Shown: positions 1-8,891 of the stretch, piece by piece
How the letters are laid out: each line of letters opens with the position of its first letter
Numbering within the stretch: position 1 is the stretch's first letter
NCBI RefSeq assembly: GCF_030285785.1
Contig: NZ_CP127247.1
Coordinates: 1,821,501-1,885,500 of the forward strand
Direction of reading: 5' to 3'
Source: Parasedimentitalea psychrophila
Lineage (GTDB): Bacteria > Pseudomonadota > Alphaproteobacteria > Rhodobacterales > Rhodobacteraceae
DNA length: 64,000 bases
Made by a program: the position numbers and the translations under genes
The notes under the pieces: generated by a model
Told to the model about the DNA's origin: nothing
Database searches by the model: none
The model's input: the letters and a program-made list of their open reading frames with translations, nothing else

Positions 1-438
1 ATCCACCTGTTGCGCCTCGACCCGGCGCTGGTTGATCAGGGTGATGCCGGGCTCGGCCTCCATCGCGGTGATCAGGGCGCGGCGCAGGAAACGGTCTTCG
101 ACCATATAGCCCATCGGGCCGTCTTCGATTTCGGCATGATCGAAGTGCATAAAGAACGGTGACGGACCTTGCCCGGCATGGCCATCGGTGACTTTGATTT
201 CCAACATCGGTTGGGCGTTATCGCTGCCCACATGCTGCCATACGCCGACCTGTTGCAGCAACCGCTGCGACGCCAGGGCCAGCGCATAGCTGCGACCGTC
301 AAAGGCGCTGTCCTGCAATTTGGCCTGCGGCAGCGCGTCGATCACGGTGACGGAAAAGCCGGTCTGGGCCAGCGCCAGCGCCAGCGCCGGGCCGTTCAAC
401 CCACCGCCAACGATCAGGATATCGGATGTGTTTTTCAT
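1..438 (-). CDS. UbiH/UbiF/VisC-type FAD monooxygenase, N-terminal part (runs off left edge)
   Basis: The first 146 codons of a minus-strand gene are visible; the rest lies left of the window. The N-terminus has a Rossmann FAD-binding loop (DILIVGGGLNGPALALAL, about residues 5-22) closed by the strand VTVID. It is followed by the DGRSYALALASQRLL stretch typical of the ubiquinone-ring hydroxylase family. Family members insert hydroxyl groups into the ubiquinone ring using FAD, NAD(P)H and O2. The later FAD motifs are missing from the window, so the ring position cannot be assigned. It is divergent from the amidase, with 88 bp between start codons. Confidence 0.8.
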   Translation of the reverse strand, partial: MKNTSDILIVGGGLNGPALALALAQTGFSVTVIDALPQAKLQDSAFDGRSYALALASQRLLQQVGVWQHVGSDNAQPMLEIKVTDGHAGQGPSPFFMHFDHAEIEDGPMGYMVEDRFLRRALITAMEAEPGITLINQRRVEAQQVD

Positions 439-526
439 GCGCCGCACTATGCGCCTGTGTTCGGGATTGTCCATGGGCGGCAGTGACGCTACCGTCGCTT
501 TGACAGCTAAAGGGAGCGCATAAGAC

Positions 527-1855
527 ATGTCGGACTGGTTGAAAATGAGCGCGGCGGATCTGGGTCGGGGTATTGAGTGCGGCGAGATCGATCCGCTGCA
601 ACTGACCCATACCTATCTGGAGGCCATCGACGCCCATCCCCTGCGCGACCGGATCTATGCCCGCGTCACCCATGACCGGGCGCTGAGTGAAGCCACCGCT
701 GCAGCCAAACGCGCCCGCGCCGGCCAGCGCCGCTCAATGCTGGACGGGGTGCCGATCAGCTGGAAAGACCTGTACGACAGCGCCGGAGTGGGCACCGAGT
801 CGGGGTCGGACCTGTTGCTGGGCCGGGTGCCGGACCAAGATGCACTGGTGCTGCGCAACGCCACCGCCATGGGCACCGTCTGTCTGGGCAAAACCCATAT
901 GAGCGAGCTGGCCTTTTCCGGGCTGGGGCTGAACCCGGTCAAGGAAACGCCGCCCTGTATCAACGACGGTGATGCGGTGCCCGGCGGCTCTTCGTCTGGC
1001 GCGGCGGCCTCGGTTGCCTTTGGGCTGGCGGCCTGCGGTATTGGCACCGACACCGGCGGCTCGGTGCGTATCCCATCGGCGTGGAATGATCTGGTTGGGC
1101 TGAAAACCACCTCGGGGCGGATCAGTCTTGAGGGCGTGGTGCCGCTGTGCCTGAAATTCGACACCGTCGGCCCGCTGGCCCGCAGCGTCGAAGATGCGGC
1201 GCTGTTTCTGGGGGTGCTTGAGGGAGCGCCCGCTGCCGATCTGCGCGGCGCCAGCCTAAAGGGGCGCCGGTTTGCCGACCTGCAAACCGTGGCGCTGGAT
1301 GATCTGGATGACACCGTGCGGGCAGCGCATGAAATGGCGCTGGACCGGCTGCGGGCTGCGGGGGCCGAGGTGGTGCCGCTGGTGGTGCCAGAGCTGCCCG
1401 AGGCAATGGCGCTGAGCGGCGTGCTGTTCACCGCCGAGGCCTACGGGTTGTGGAAAGAGGTGATCGAGGCCTCGCCCGATTTGATGTTCCCGGCCATCCT
1501 GGAGCGGTTCCGGGCCGGCGGCGATGTCAGCGGCGCGGACTATGTGGCCGCCTGGGCCAGGATAGAGCAGATCCGCATGGTCTGGGATCAGGCGAGCTCG
1601 GGGTTTGACGCGGTGCTGTGCCCGACCTCACCGATTTTGCCGCCGAACATGGCGCGACTGCTGAGCGAGGATGACTATTACGTTCACGCCAATCTGATGG
1701 CGCTGCGCAACACCCGGATTGGCAATCTGATGGGGCTCTGCGCATTGTCGCTACCGGTAGGCACTGCCAGTTGTGGGCTTCAGGTGCTGGGGCAGCCCGA
1801 CGGAGAGGCGGCGCTGCTGCGGCTTGGAACGGCGATTGAGCGGGCCTTGGCCTGA
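527..1855 (+). CDS. Amidase signature family hydrolase
   Basis: A 442-residue cytoplasmic amidase, the usual family length. The Ser-cisSer-Lys triad is visible: Lys80 in ISWKDLYD, the cis-Ser in the GGSSSG loop (residues 153-158) and the nucleophile Ser179 in GTDTGGSVRIP. Family members hydrolyse amide bonds (amides, aminoacyl-tRNA amides, ureas). The gene is not part of a gatCAB operon and lacks partner subunits, so a catabolic amidase is more likely than GatA; the substrate cannot be read. The start is supported by AGGGAG about ten bases upstream. The DapC-like gene follows 108 bp downstream on the same strand. Confidence 0.88.
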   Translation: MSDWLKMSAADLGRGIECGEIDPLQLTHTYLEAIDAHPLRDRIYARVTHDRALSEATAAAKRARAGQRRSMLDGVPISWKDLYDSAGVGTESGSDLLLGRVPDQDALVLRNATAMGTVCLGKTHMSELAFSGLGLNPVKETPPCINDGDAVPGGSSSGAAASVAFGLAACGIGTDTGGSVRIPSAWNDLVGLKTTSGRISLEGVVPLCLKFDTVGPLARSVEDAALFLGVLEGAPAADLRGASLKGRRFADLQTVALDDLDDTVRAAHEMALDRLRAAGAEVVPLVVPELPEAMALSGVLFTAEAYGLWKEVIEASPDLMFPAILERFRAGGDVSGADYVAAWARIEQIRMVWDQASSGFDAVLCPTSPILPPNMARLLSEDDYYVHANLMALRNTRIGNLMGLCALSLPVGTASCGLQVLGQPDGEAALLRLGTAIERALA

Positions 1856-1963
1856 AAGCCACATTAACCAATTCACTGGCTGTGGGCGTCTGGACGGATT
1901 GCCGCCCGGTCTGTATCTTATGGAAAACGGGGCGAAAATGATCCCGGACTTGAGGCTTAACAC

Positions 1964-3142
1964 ATGAATTTTCCCGAGCGGTTTTCGAACCTTCCGGCCT
2001 ATGCGTTTCCGCGCTTGCGGACGCTATTGGATCATCACACTCCGGGTGGGGATGTGGTCCATATGACCATTGGGGAACCAAAACACGCGTTTCCTCAGTG
2101 GGTTACGGATGTCATTGTCGAAAACGCCGCCGGCTTTAATAAATATCCACCCAATGAGGGCACGGACCAGCTGCGCGGTGAAATCAGCGCCTGGATCCAG
2201 CGTCGCTATGGCGTGGTGGTGGACAAAGAAACGCAAGTTATGGCGCTGAATGGCACCCGCGAGGGGCTGTATAACGCGGCAATGGCCCTGTGCCCTGAGC
2301 AGAAGGCTGGTTTGAAGCCGGCGGTGCTGATCCCCAATCCGTTTTATCAGGTCTATATGCTGGCCGCCCTTTCGGTGGCGGCTGAGCCGGTCTTTGTGTC
2401 GGCCACGCAGGCCAGTGGCCATTTGCCAGACTATGCCAGCCTGCCCGAAGAGGTGCTGAACCGCACCGCAATTGCCTATATCTGCTCGCCCGCCAATCCG
2501 CAGGGCGCGGTGGCTGACCGCGCCTATTGGACCCAGTTGATCCAGCTGGCCGAGCGCTATGATTTCAAGATCTTCGCAGATGAGTGCTACTCGGAGATTT
2601 ACCGTGACACTGCCCCACTGGGCGCGTTGACCGTGGCGCAAGAGCTGGGCGCCGACCCGGAACGGGTGGTGCTGTTCAATTCGCTGTCCAAGCGGTCAAA
2701 CCTGCCGGGGCTGCGCTCAGGGTTGATTGCCAGCGGGCCGCAGAACATGGCGCGGATCAAACAGTTGCGCACCTATTCTGGCGCGCCTTTACCTCTGCCA
2801 CTGCAGGCCGCCGCCGCCCGGGTTTGGTCGGATGAGGCCCATGTGGTAAAAAACCGGGCGCTCTATGTGGAAAAATATGAGATCGCCGATCGGGTGTTCT
2901 CCGGATTGCCGGGCTATATGGCCCCCGAAGCTGGGTTCTTCCTGTGGCTGCCGGTCGCGGATGGCGAGGCCGCTGCATTGACGCTGTGGCAGCAGACCGG
3001 CGTGCGGGTTCTGCCCGGTGCCTATCTGGCGCAGGATGCGGACGGGCAAAATCCGGGCAAGGGCTTTATCCGCGTCGCTCTGGTGGCGCCGAAAGATCAA
3101 ACAGAGGCGGCGCTGACGAAATTGCGCAGCTGTCTGTACTGA
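1964..3142 (+). CDS. Class I/II PLP aminotransferase, DapC-like (succinyldiaminopimelate transaminase type)
   Basis: A 392-residue fold-type I aminotransferase. The N-terminus MNFPERFSNLPAYAFPRL and the motif MTIGEPKH resemble the DapC-like group of alphaproteobacteria. Lys243 in NSLSKRSNLPGLRSG is the expected Schiff-base lysine, ADECYSEIY carries the PLP-contacting Asp/Tyr, and the C-terminal FIRVAL arginine would bind the substrate carboxylate. DapC transaminates N-succinyl-2-amino-6-ketopimelate in lysine and peptidoglycan precursor synthesis; dapB lies at 33.8 kb. The ftsK-lolA neighbourhood agrees with the gene order I expect in the lineage. Another glutamate-dependent transaminase cannot be excluded from sequence alone. 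Confidence 0.75.
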   Translation: MNFPERFSNLPAYAFPRLRTLLDHHTPGGDVVHMTIGEPKHAFPQWVTDVIVENAAGFNKYPPNEGTDQLRGEISAWIQRRYGVVVDKETQVMALNGTREGLYNAAMALCPEQKAGLKPAVLIPNPFYQVYMLAALSVAAEPVFVSATQASGHLPDYASLPEEVLNRTAIAYICSPANPQGAVADRAYWTQLIQLAERYDFKIFADECYSEIYRDTAPLGALTVAQELGADPERVVLFNSLSKRSNLPGLRSGLIASGPQNMARIKQLRTYSGAPLPLPLQAAAARVWSDEAHVVKNRALYVEKYEIADRVFSGLPGYMAPEAGFFLWLPVADGEAAALTLWQQTGVRVLPGAYLAQDADGQNPGKGFIRVALVAPKDQTEAALTKLRSCLY

Positions 3143-3252
3143 ATTGCGCCGCGACGGCCCGAGCAGTCGGCCGTTGCTGCGCCCATAGAAAAGACCGGGC
3201 CCGCGACCTGCGAAAACAGCAGGCATGGCCCAAATGAGGAACCGAGGTAGGC

Positions 3253-6165
3253 ATGGCATTTCAAACACGCAGTCGCGATCCGCTGTTGGACAGTAATATG
3301 CAGGCAGCGATCGAAAAACGGGGCAAGGAGCTGATCGGCATCGCGCTGATCATGCTGGGCCTGATGGCTGCGGCTATGATTGGATCTTATACCCCGGACG
3401 ACCCCAACTGGTGGGTGTCGACCGACGCTCCCGTGCAAAACTGGCTGGGGCGGCCCGGTGCCTCGATTACCGCGTTGTTGTTCATGATTGTCGGCAAAGG
3501 CGCATGGGCGATTTCCCTGATACTGCTGATGTGGGGCGCCCGGTTTGTGCTGCATTGGGGCGAAGACCGGGCGATGCCCCGGACGATATTTGCGCCAATC
3601 GCCATTGCGCTGAGTTCTGTCTATGCCGCCAATCTGGTTCCTGATGCGATTTGGGAGGTGAGCCATAACTTTGGCCTGGGAGGATTGTTCGGCGATACTG
3701 TTATGGGGGCTTTGCTGACCCTGTCGCCTATCAACTATGTGATCACCGTCAAACTGATGACACTGCTGACTGCGCTGAGCATGCTGACTTTGGGCGCCTT
3801 TGTCTTGGGGTTCACCCGTCCTGAGCTGGCCCGTGGCGGCCGCTTCATGCTGGTCGGAGTGGTGATGGCCTATGCCGGCTTGGCCAATCTTCTGGGGCGG
3901 GGTGCCACTGGCGGGTTGCAGGCGGCGATGACCTATCGCGCCCAACGCGCACAACGTGCTGCCGATGCCGACGATGAACTGCAGGTGATCGATACCACGG
4001 ATCGCTATGGGGCGGTGCCTGCCGCTGAGGCCGCCTCGGAACCTGCGGAGGATGTTCTCGAAGAACCGACCCCCGAGCGTGGAGGTTTGCTGTCGCGGAT
4101 GCCGTCGATGATCCGCCGCAGCGAGACGATCACCATGCCCGAGCCGGAACTGGTTGAGCGCCATTCGACGGTTGAACTGGATGCTGCCCCCGGAGATGAC
4201 CGGATTGCGGCCAAGATTGCCGATGCCGTCCGCGAGCGCCGAGCCGCTGATCTGTTGCCCGAGCATGATCCAAACCTGCCCCTGACCAAGGGCCGTGGCC
4301 GCCGCCCCGAACCGCTGGTGTTCAATCCCCAGTCGCCGTTGGACGGTTTGCCGCCCGAGCCGCCGATGACGGCTATGCCCGTGCCGCCGATGACGGCAAT
4401 GCCTGTGTCGCTACCGGTCACGGCGCCGGTCATAGCCCCGGACAGTCCTGAGCTGGAGCCAGAAAATGCCATGGTGGCCCCGTCACCAATGGCTCCGCCG
4501 GTGGCGGTCATGCCGCTCGCGCCGATGGAGCTGCCGGTGGCAGCGCCGCGTAAATCGGTGGTAGAACTGCCGGTGCTGAAACCGGTGCTGCCCTCGGCCC
4601 GCGCCATTGCCGAGGCGCAGCCCGGTTTGGGGTTTGAGGACAGCGACGACGGCTTTGAACTGCCGCCGCTGAATCTGCTGGCCAGCACCGATAGTATCGA
4701 GCGCCATCACCTGAGTGACGACGCGCTGGAAGAAAACGCCCGGATGCTGGAGCACGTGCTGGACGATTATGGCGTCAAGGGTGAGATCGTCGCGGTGCGT
4801 CCCGGTCCGGTGGTCACCATGTATGAACTGGAACCAGCGCCGGGCTTGAAAGCCAGTCGGGTGATTGGCCTGTCCGATGATATCGCCCGGTCGATGTCGG
4901 CGCTGTCGGCGCGGGTGTCCACGGTGCCCGGCCGCTCGGTGATTGGCATCGAGCTTCCCAATGAGAACCGCGAAAAAGTGATGCTGCGCGAGATCCTTGC
5001 CTCGCGTGATTTTGGTGACAGCACCATGAGCCTGCCGCTGGCGCTGGGCAAAGACATCGGCGGCGATTCGATGGTGGCCAATCTTGCCAAGATGCCCCAC
5101 CTGCTGATTGCCGGTACCACCGGCTCCGGTAAATCGGTGGCCATCAACACCATGATCCTGTCGCTGCTGTATAAGCTGACACCAGCCGAATGCCGGATGA
5201 TCATGATCGACCCCAAGATGCTGGAACTGTCGGTCTATGACGGCATCCCACATCTGTTGTCGCCGGTGGTGACCGATCCGAAAAAGGCGGTTGTGGCGCT
5301 GAAATGGACCGTCGGCGAGATGGAAGACCGCTATCGCAAGATGTCCAAGATGGGCGTGCGCAACATCGAAGGCTATAACGGCCGGGTGCGCGAGGCCCTG
5401 GACAAAGGCGAGATGTTCAGCCGCACGGTGCAGACCGGATTTGATGATGACACCGGCGAGCCGGTGTTCGAGAGCGAAGAGTTCGCCCCCAAGGTGCTGC
5501 CCTATATCGTGGTGATCGTCGATGAGATGGCTGACCTGATGATGGTGGCCGGCAAGGAAATCGAGGCCTGCATCCAGCGTCTGGCGCAGATGGCGCGGGC
5601 CTCGGGTATCCACCTGATCATGGCCACTCAGCGGCCCTCGGTTGATGTGATCACCGGCACCATCAAGGCCAACTTCCCGACCCGGATCTCGTTCCAGGTG
5701 ACCTCAAAAATCGACAGCCGCACCATCTTGGGTGAAATGGGCGCCGAGCAGCTGCTGGGCATGGGTGACATGCTGTATATGGCCGGTGGCGCCAAGATTA
5801 CACGCTGCCACGGTCCCTTTGTCTCGGACGAAGAAGTTGAGGAGATCGTCAATCACCTCAAGGCCTTTGGCCCGCCGGAATACATGAGCAATGTGCTCGA
5901 TGCGCCGGATGACGATAAGGCCAGCAATATTGATGCGGTGCTGGGGCTGACCGGGGGCAATACCACGACTGAGGACGCGCTGTATGACACCGCAGTGCAG
6001 ATCGTGACCCGTGACCGCAAATGTTCCACCTCGTATATTCAGCGGAAACTCGCCATCGGATATAACAAGGCCGCGAGACTGGTTGAGCAGATGGAGGACG
6101 AAGGCCTTGTTTCACCTGCAAACCACGTTGGTAAAAGAGAAATTCTGATACCCGAGCCGCAGTAA
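3253..6165 (+). CDS. ftsK: DNA translocase FtsK
   Basis: A 970-residue FtsK/SpoIIIE ATPase that pumps chromosomal DNA at the division septum. Residues ~20-215 form the four-to-five-helix membrane anchor. Residues ~215-480 are a low-complexity Pro/Ala/Glu linker containing a duplicated PPMTAMPV octapeptide. The motor follows, with Walker A GTTGSGKS at 621-628, the [20 protein letters not shown] segment and Walker [13 protein letters not shown]. The C-terminal gamma winged helix ([20 protein letters not shown]) should read polar KOPS-type sites. The gene lies 110 bp after the aminotransferase and 42 bp before lolA, so one transcription unit is likely. An internal ATG at 3298 is a possible alternative start, but GAGG upstream favours the one chosen. 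Confidence 0.97.
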   Translation: MAFQTRSRDPLLDSNMQAAIEKRGKELIGIALIMLGLMAAAMIGSYTPDDPNWWVSTDAPVQNWLGRPGASITALLFMIVGKGAWAISLILLMWGARFVLHWGEDRAMPRTIFAPIAIALSSVYAANLVPDAIWEVSHNFGLGGLFGDTVMGALLTLSPINYVITVKLMTLLTALSMLTLGAFVLGFTRPELARGGRFMLVGVVMAYAGLANLLGRGATGGLQAAMTYRAQRAQRAADADDELQVIDTTDRYGAVPAAEAASEPAEDVLEEPTPERGGLLSRMPSMIRRSETITMPEPELVERHSTVELDAAPGDDRIAAKIADAVRERRAADLLPEHDPNLPLTKGRGRRPEPLVFNPQSPLDGLPPEPPMTAMPVPPMTAMPVSLPVTAPVIAPDSPELEPENAMVAPSPMAPPVAVMPLAPMELPVAAPRKSVVELPVLKPVLPSARAIAEAQPGLGFEDSDDGFELPPLNLLASTDSIERHHLSDDALEENARMLEHVLDDYGVKGEIVAVRPGPVVTMYELEPAPGLKASRVIGLSDDIARSMSALSARVSTVPGRSVIGIELPNENREKVMLREILASRDFGDSTMSLPLALGKDIGGDSMVANLAKMPHLLIAGTTGSGKSVAINTMILSLLYKLTPAECRMIMIDPKMLELSVYDGIPHLLSPVVTDPKKAVVALKWTVGEMEDRYRKMSKMGVRNIEGYNGRVREALDKGEMFSRTVQTGFDDDTGEPVFESEEFAPKVLPYIVVIVDEMADLMMVAGKEIEACIQRLAQMARASGIHLIMATQRPSVDVITGTIKANFPTRISFQVTSKIDSRTILGEMGAEQLLGMGDMLYMAGGAKITRCHGPFVSDEEVEEIVNHLKAFGPPEYMSNVLDAPDDDKASNIDAVLGLTGGNTTTEDALYDTAVQIVTRDRKCSTSYIQRKLAIGYNKAARLVEQMEDEGLVSPANHVGKREILIPEPQ
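4360..4407 (+). repeat. 24-bp tandem duplication in the ftsK linker (PPMTAMPV x2)
   Basis: Two adjacent 24-bp units encode PPMTAMPV twice and differ at only two bases. They lie in the flexible linker between the membrane anchor and the motor domain. An in-frame length change would be tolerated there. Confidence 0.9.
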
Positions 6166-6207
6166 CACGGCTCTTCACATCTGGCGCACAAGGCTTATGT
6201 AGGATCT

Positions 6208-6798
6208 ATGAAACAGATTGCATTTGCTTTGGCGCTGATTGCCTGCGCCCCCGCCGCCTGGGCCGCCGAGAAGCTGAGCCTGACTGAAATTTCCGGCTAT
6301 CTGAATGGGTTGAAGACGGCCCAGACAAGTTTCACTCAGATCAACGATGATGGCAGCCTGTCCACCGGCAGGCTGTATATCCACCGGCCGGGCCGGATGC
6401 GGTTTGAATATGATCCGCCGGATTTTGGCACCGTGGTCGCCGGTGCCGGTGCGGTGGCGATCTTTGACAAGAAATCCAACCAGCCCCCCGAGACCTATCC
6501 GCTCAGACGCACGCCGCTCTCGGTTATACTGGCCCGTCGGGTGGATTTGAAACAGGCCAATATGGTTGTTGGCCACGGCTTTGACGGCACCACAACCGTG
6601 GTGCAGACGCAGGACCCCGAGCATCCGGATTACGGCAGCCTGGAGCTGATGTTCACAAGCGATCCGGTGGAGCTGCGAAAATGGGTGGTGCATGACAACA
6701 GCGGTGGCCGGACCACAGTGATACTGGGGCCGCTGGAAACGGGAATGCAGTTGCCATCCAAACTGTTTGACACCTCGTCCAACAGGGCGTCGCGCTAA
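6208..6798 (+). CDS. lolA: Outer-membrane lipoprotein carrier protein LolA
   Basis: A 196-residue periplasmic protein with a clear Sec signal peptide (MKQIAFALALIACAPAAWAA, cleavage near residue 19). The mature part matches LolA: an early KTAQTSFTQINDDGSLSTG strand pair, then GRMRFEYDPPDFGTVVAG and the TTVVQTQDPEHPDYGSLELM sheet region. LolA accepts lipoproteins released by LolCDE and carries them across the periplasm to the outer membrane. It sits just behind ftsK and ends 53 bp before a strong hairpin. The LspA and lipoprotein genes elsewhere in the window belong to the same maturation route. Confidence 0.93.
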   Translation: MKQIAFALALIACAPAAWAAEKLSLTEISGYLNGLKTAQTSFTQINDDGSLSTGRLYIHRPGRMRFEYDPPDFGTVVAGAGAVAIFDKKSNQPPETYPLRRTPLSVILARRVDLKQANMVVGHGFDGTTTVVQTQDPEHPDYGSLELMFTSDPVELRKWVVHDNSGGRTTVILGPLETGMQLPSKLFDTSSNRASR

Positions 6799-6850
6799 GG
6801 GGCATCTGCCCTTACGCCGACAAGATCACCTACATGGTTATTGCGGCACT

Positions 6851-6875
6851 GCCCGGCGCGGTCGCCGGGCATTTT
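6851..6875 (+). terminator. Rho-independent terminator after lolA
   Basis: A perfect 8-bp stem GCCCGGCG/CGCCGGGC with a four-base loop is followed by ATTTTC. It lies between lolA (plus) and the convergent transglycosylase gene (minus). The short T-run on the plus strand suits the lolA transcript. Confidence 0.75.
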
Positions 6876-6888
6876 CAGCTTGTCCGGC

Positions 6889-7476
6889 TCAGTTGAACTT
6901 GCGGCAATTGGCCAGCTGGCGCTGGTACATATCGGCGCGCGCATCAACCTTGTCCGCCACCCGCAACAGCCAGGGCTTGGACCGGTAGCTGCCCCGGGCA
7001 TAGCCGGTGTGGCCTTCGTGATAGGCAAGATACTGATTGCGGGCATCCGACAGGGCGATGCCGTTTTTCGCACGGGTCTTGTTCATGTACCAGCCGATGA
7101 AATCGGTGGCGTGGCCAATGCGATTGCGCTTGGAACTGCGGCGGCCGGCCTCACGCTGGTATTCGTCCCAGGTGCCATCCAGCGCCTGTGAAAAGCCATA
7201 TGCGCTGGAGACCCGGCCCATGGGGATGATTCCCAGCACATATTTATGCGGCGTGCGGGCATCCGCCCGATAGCGACTTTCCTGATAGATGGTCGCCATT
7301 TGCACATGCACCGGAACCCCCCAGCGGCGCTCGGCCGCTTTGAACGCTTTCAGGTAATCGGATTTCTGGCTGATAATGCTGCACGCATTGTCCAGATTGC
7401 GCGGCGGCGATTTTTGGCCACCGCCACAGGATGCCATGATCAACAACGCGATCAGGGCGCTCATGATTCTGCTCAT
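6889..7476 (-). CDS. Lytic transglycosylase (SLT-fold) lipoprotein
   Basis: A 195-residue exported protein with a lipobox (LLIMASC, Cys17), so probably membrane-anchored after LspA processing. The SLT/lysozyme-like core is recognisable: the catalytic Glu in ATIYQESRYR, then SSAYGFSQALDGTWDEYQ and LAYHEGHTGYARGSY, the usual spacing of family 1/4 transglycosylase motifs. Such enzymes cleave the MurNAc-GlcNAc bond with formation of anhydro-MurNAc. The basic stretch GRRSSKRNRIGH in the middle replaces a longer loop in larger homologues. It is convergent with lolA; the exact transglycosylase subfamily is uncertain. Confidence 0.85.
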   Translation of the reverse strand: MSRIMSALIALLIMASCGGGQKSPPRNLDNACSIISQKSDYLKAFKAAERRWGVPVHVQMATIYQESRYRADARTPHKYVLGIIPMGRVSSAYGFSQALDGTWDEYQREAGRRSSKRNRIGHATDFIGWYMNKTRAKNGIALSDARNQYLAYHEGHTGYARGSYRSKPWLLRVADKVDARADMYQRQLANCRKFN

Positions 7477-7541
7477 TTGCCTCTGCCTACTTTATTTTTT
7501 TTCTGACTATAGCAAAAAATGACCGGTGGACAAATTCACAT

Positions 7542-8423
7542 TTACACAACCAAGGCCAGCAGTAGCGGCAGCGCCACGACCGCCATCAGGGTGGACACCA
7601 CGACCATGCCGGCCACCGCCTCGGAATCTGCGTTGAACTTTTCCGCCAGCAGATACGAGGTGACGGCCACCGGGGTCGACAATTGCAAGACAAGCACCCC
7701 AAAAGCCACTTTATCCAGGGCAAATATCAGCCCCAGCCCCCAGCCGACAGCGACACAGATCAGCAGTTTTGCAAGTGACAGGGCAACCGCCCGAGAGATC
7801 TTGCCGGGGGTCAGCCGGGCCACGGCAACGCCCAGCGTAATCAGCATCAGCGGAATCGCCATCTGGCCGATCAGATCCAGTGCATTTGTCAGGAACTGCG
7901 GCGTTTGCCAGTCCTGCCACAGGAACAAGCCCCCCAGTAGGGTTGCCCAGACCATGGGTTCCTTCAGCACCTTGCGGCCAGCGCCCTGGCCCGCCACCAG
8001 GTAAATCCCAAAGGTGAAGGACAGAACCGAGGACACAGCCAGCACCACAACGCCGTAGCCAAGCCCGGCCTCACCAAAGGCAAACAGCGCCAGTGGCAGG
8101 CCGAGGTTGCCGGTGTTGCCAAAGATCAGAGGCGCCAGATAGGTGCGTCGATCCAGCCCGGTAAAGCGCACCAAACCCTGAGCCACCAGTGCGATCAAGG
8201 CATAGCCCGCAAGGCTTGCCAGCAGGAATGTGCCCAGGGTGCCTTTGTCCAGACTGGTCTTCATCAGGGCGGTGAAAATCAGGCAGGGCACGGCCAGTGT
8301 CATCGCCAGTCGGGTGACAAATTGAATGCGGTACTCAAAGCCGAATTTAACCCAGCCAAAGCCGGTTGCTGCGAGAATAAAAACCGGTGCTACGATTTCG
8401 AGCACTGTTAAAGAAAGGTTCAC
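7542..8423 (-). CDS. AEC-family (auxin efflux carrier-like) transporter
   Basis: A 293-residue polytopic membrane protein with about ten hydrophobic segments in the two five-helix bundles of the AEC/PIN-like fold. Family marks include the early NLGLPLALFAFGEAGLGYGV helix break and the late STPVAVTSYLLAEKF motif that precedes the last helices. Bacterial members export or import small organic acids such as malate, but substrates are rarely predictable. The start is a GTG; there is no partner gene in the same direction. hspQ begins 84 bp away on the opposite strand. Confidence 0.88.
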   Translation of the reverse strand: MNLSLTVLEIVAPVFILAATGFGWVKFGFEYRIQFVTRLAMTLAVPCLIFTALMKTSLDKGTLGTFLLASLAGYALIALVAQGLVRFTGLDRRTYLAPLIFGNTGNLGLPLALFAFGEAGLGYGVVVLAVSSVLSFTFGIYLVAGQGAGRKVLKEPMVWATLLGGLFLWQDWQTPQFLTNALDLIGQMAIPLMLITLGVAVARLTPGKISRAVALSLAKLLICVAVGWGLGLIFALDKVAFGVLVLQLSTPVAVTSYLLAEKFNADSEAVAGMVVVSTLMAVVALPLLLALVV

Positions 8424-8507
8424 AGACTGTTTCCCCGATAGTCATGTCAATTGTTGGACAAGGTCCTAGGTTACGGGGTAGTGGTAGCGCATAGGGGCAG
8501 CAAGACT

Positions 8508-8834
8508 ATGTTAAGAATACGCGCGAAATATCATTTGGGGCAGGTCGTACGCCACAAAAAACACCCGTTTCGCGGTGTGGTTTTTGACGTCGACCCTCAG
8601 TTCACCAATACCGACGAATGGTATCAGGCGATCCCCGAGGAAAGCCGCCCGTCGAAAGAACAGCCGTTCTACCATTTGCTGGCGGAAAATGACCAAAGCT
8701 ATTACGTGGCTTATGTGTCTGAACAGAATCTGGTGGCCGATTATTCTGGCGAGCCGGTGGATCATCCGGATATCCCGGATATGTTTGGCCCGTTTTCAGA
8801 CGGCACCTATCCGCTGCATTTCCAACTGAACTGA
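8508..8834 (+). CDS. hspQ: Heat-shock protein HspQ (YccV-like)
   Basis: A 108-residue protein of the HspQ/hemimethylated-DNA-binding-like family, close to the usual ~105 residues. Characteristic blocks are AKYHLGQVVRHKKHPFRGVV, DPQFTNTDEWY, QPFYHLLAEND and YVSEQNL. In enterobacteria HspQ binds and modulates Lon specificity and promotes turnover of mutant DnaA. The ATG at 8508 was chosen because AGGGGCAG lies just upstream and the homologous block starts there; an upstream TTG at 8451 only adds an unconserved extension. No clear heat-shock promoter is visible. Confidence 0.92.
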   Translation: MLRIRAKYHLGQVVRHKKHPFRGVVFDVDPQFTNTDEWYQAIPEESRPSKEQPFYHLLAENDQSYYVAYVSEQNLVADYSGEPVDHPDIPDMFGPFSDGTYPLHFQLN

Positions 8835-8853
8835 CGGCGCTGTCGCTGCGGAA

Positions 8854-8877
8854 GGTGCGTGCGAGCACGCACCCTAC
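8854..8877. repeat. Intergenic hairpin repeat, copy A (GGTGCGTG...CACGCACC)
   Basis: A 24-bp hairpin, GGTGCGTG/CACGCACC with loop CGAG, followed by CTAC. It lies between the 3' ends of hspQ and the gamma-glutamyltransferase gene. A copy matching at 22 of 24 positions lies inverted at 32252-32275. It could end transcripts from both sides, but no T-run is present. Confidence 0.8.
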
Positions 8878-8891
8878 ACGGGTTGCGGTGG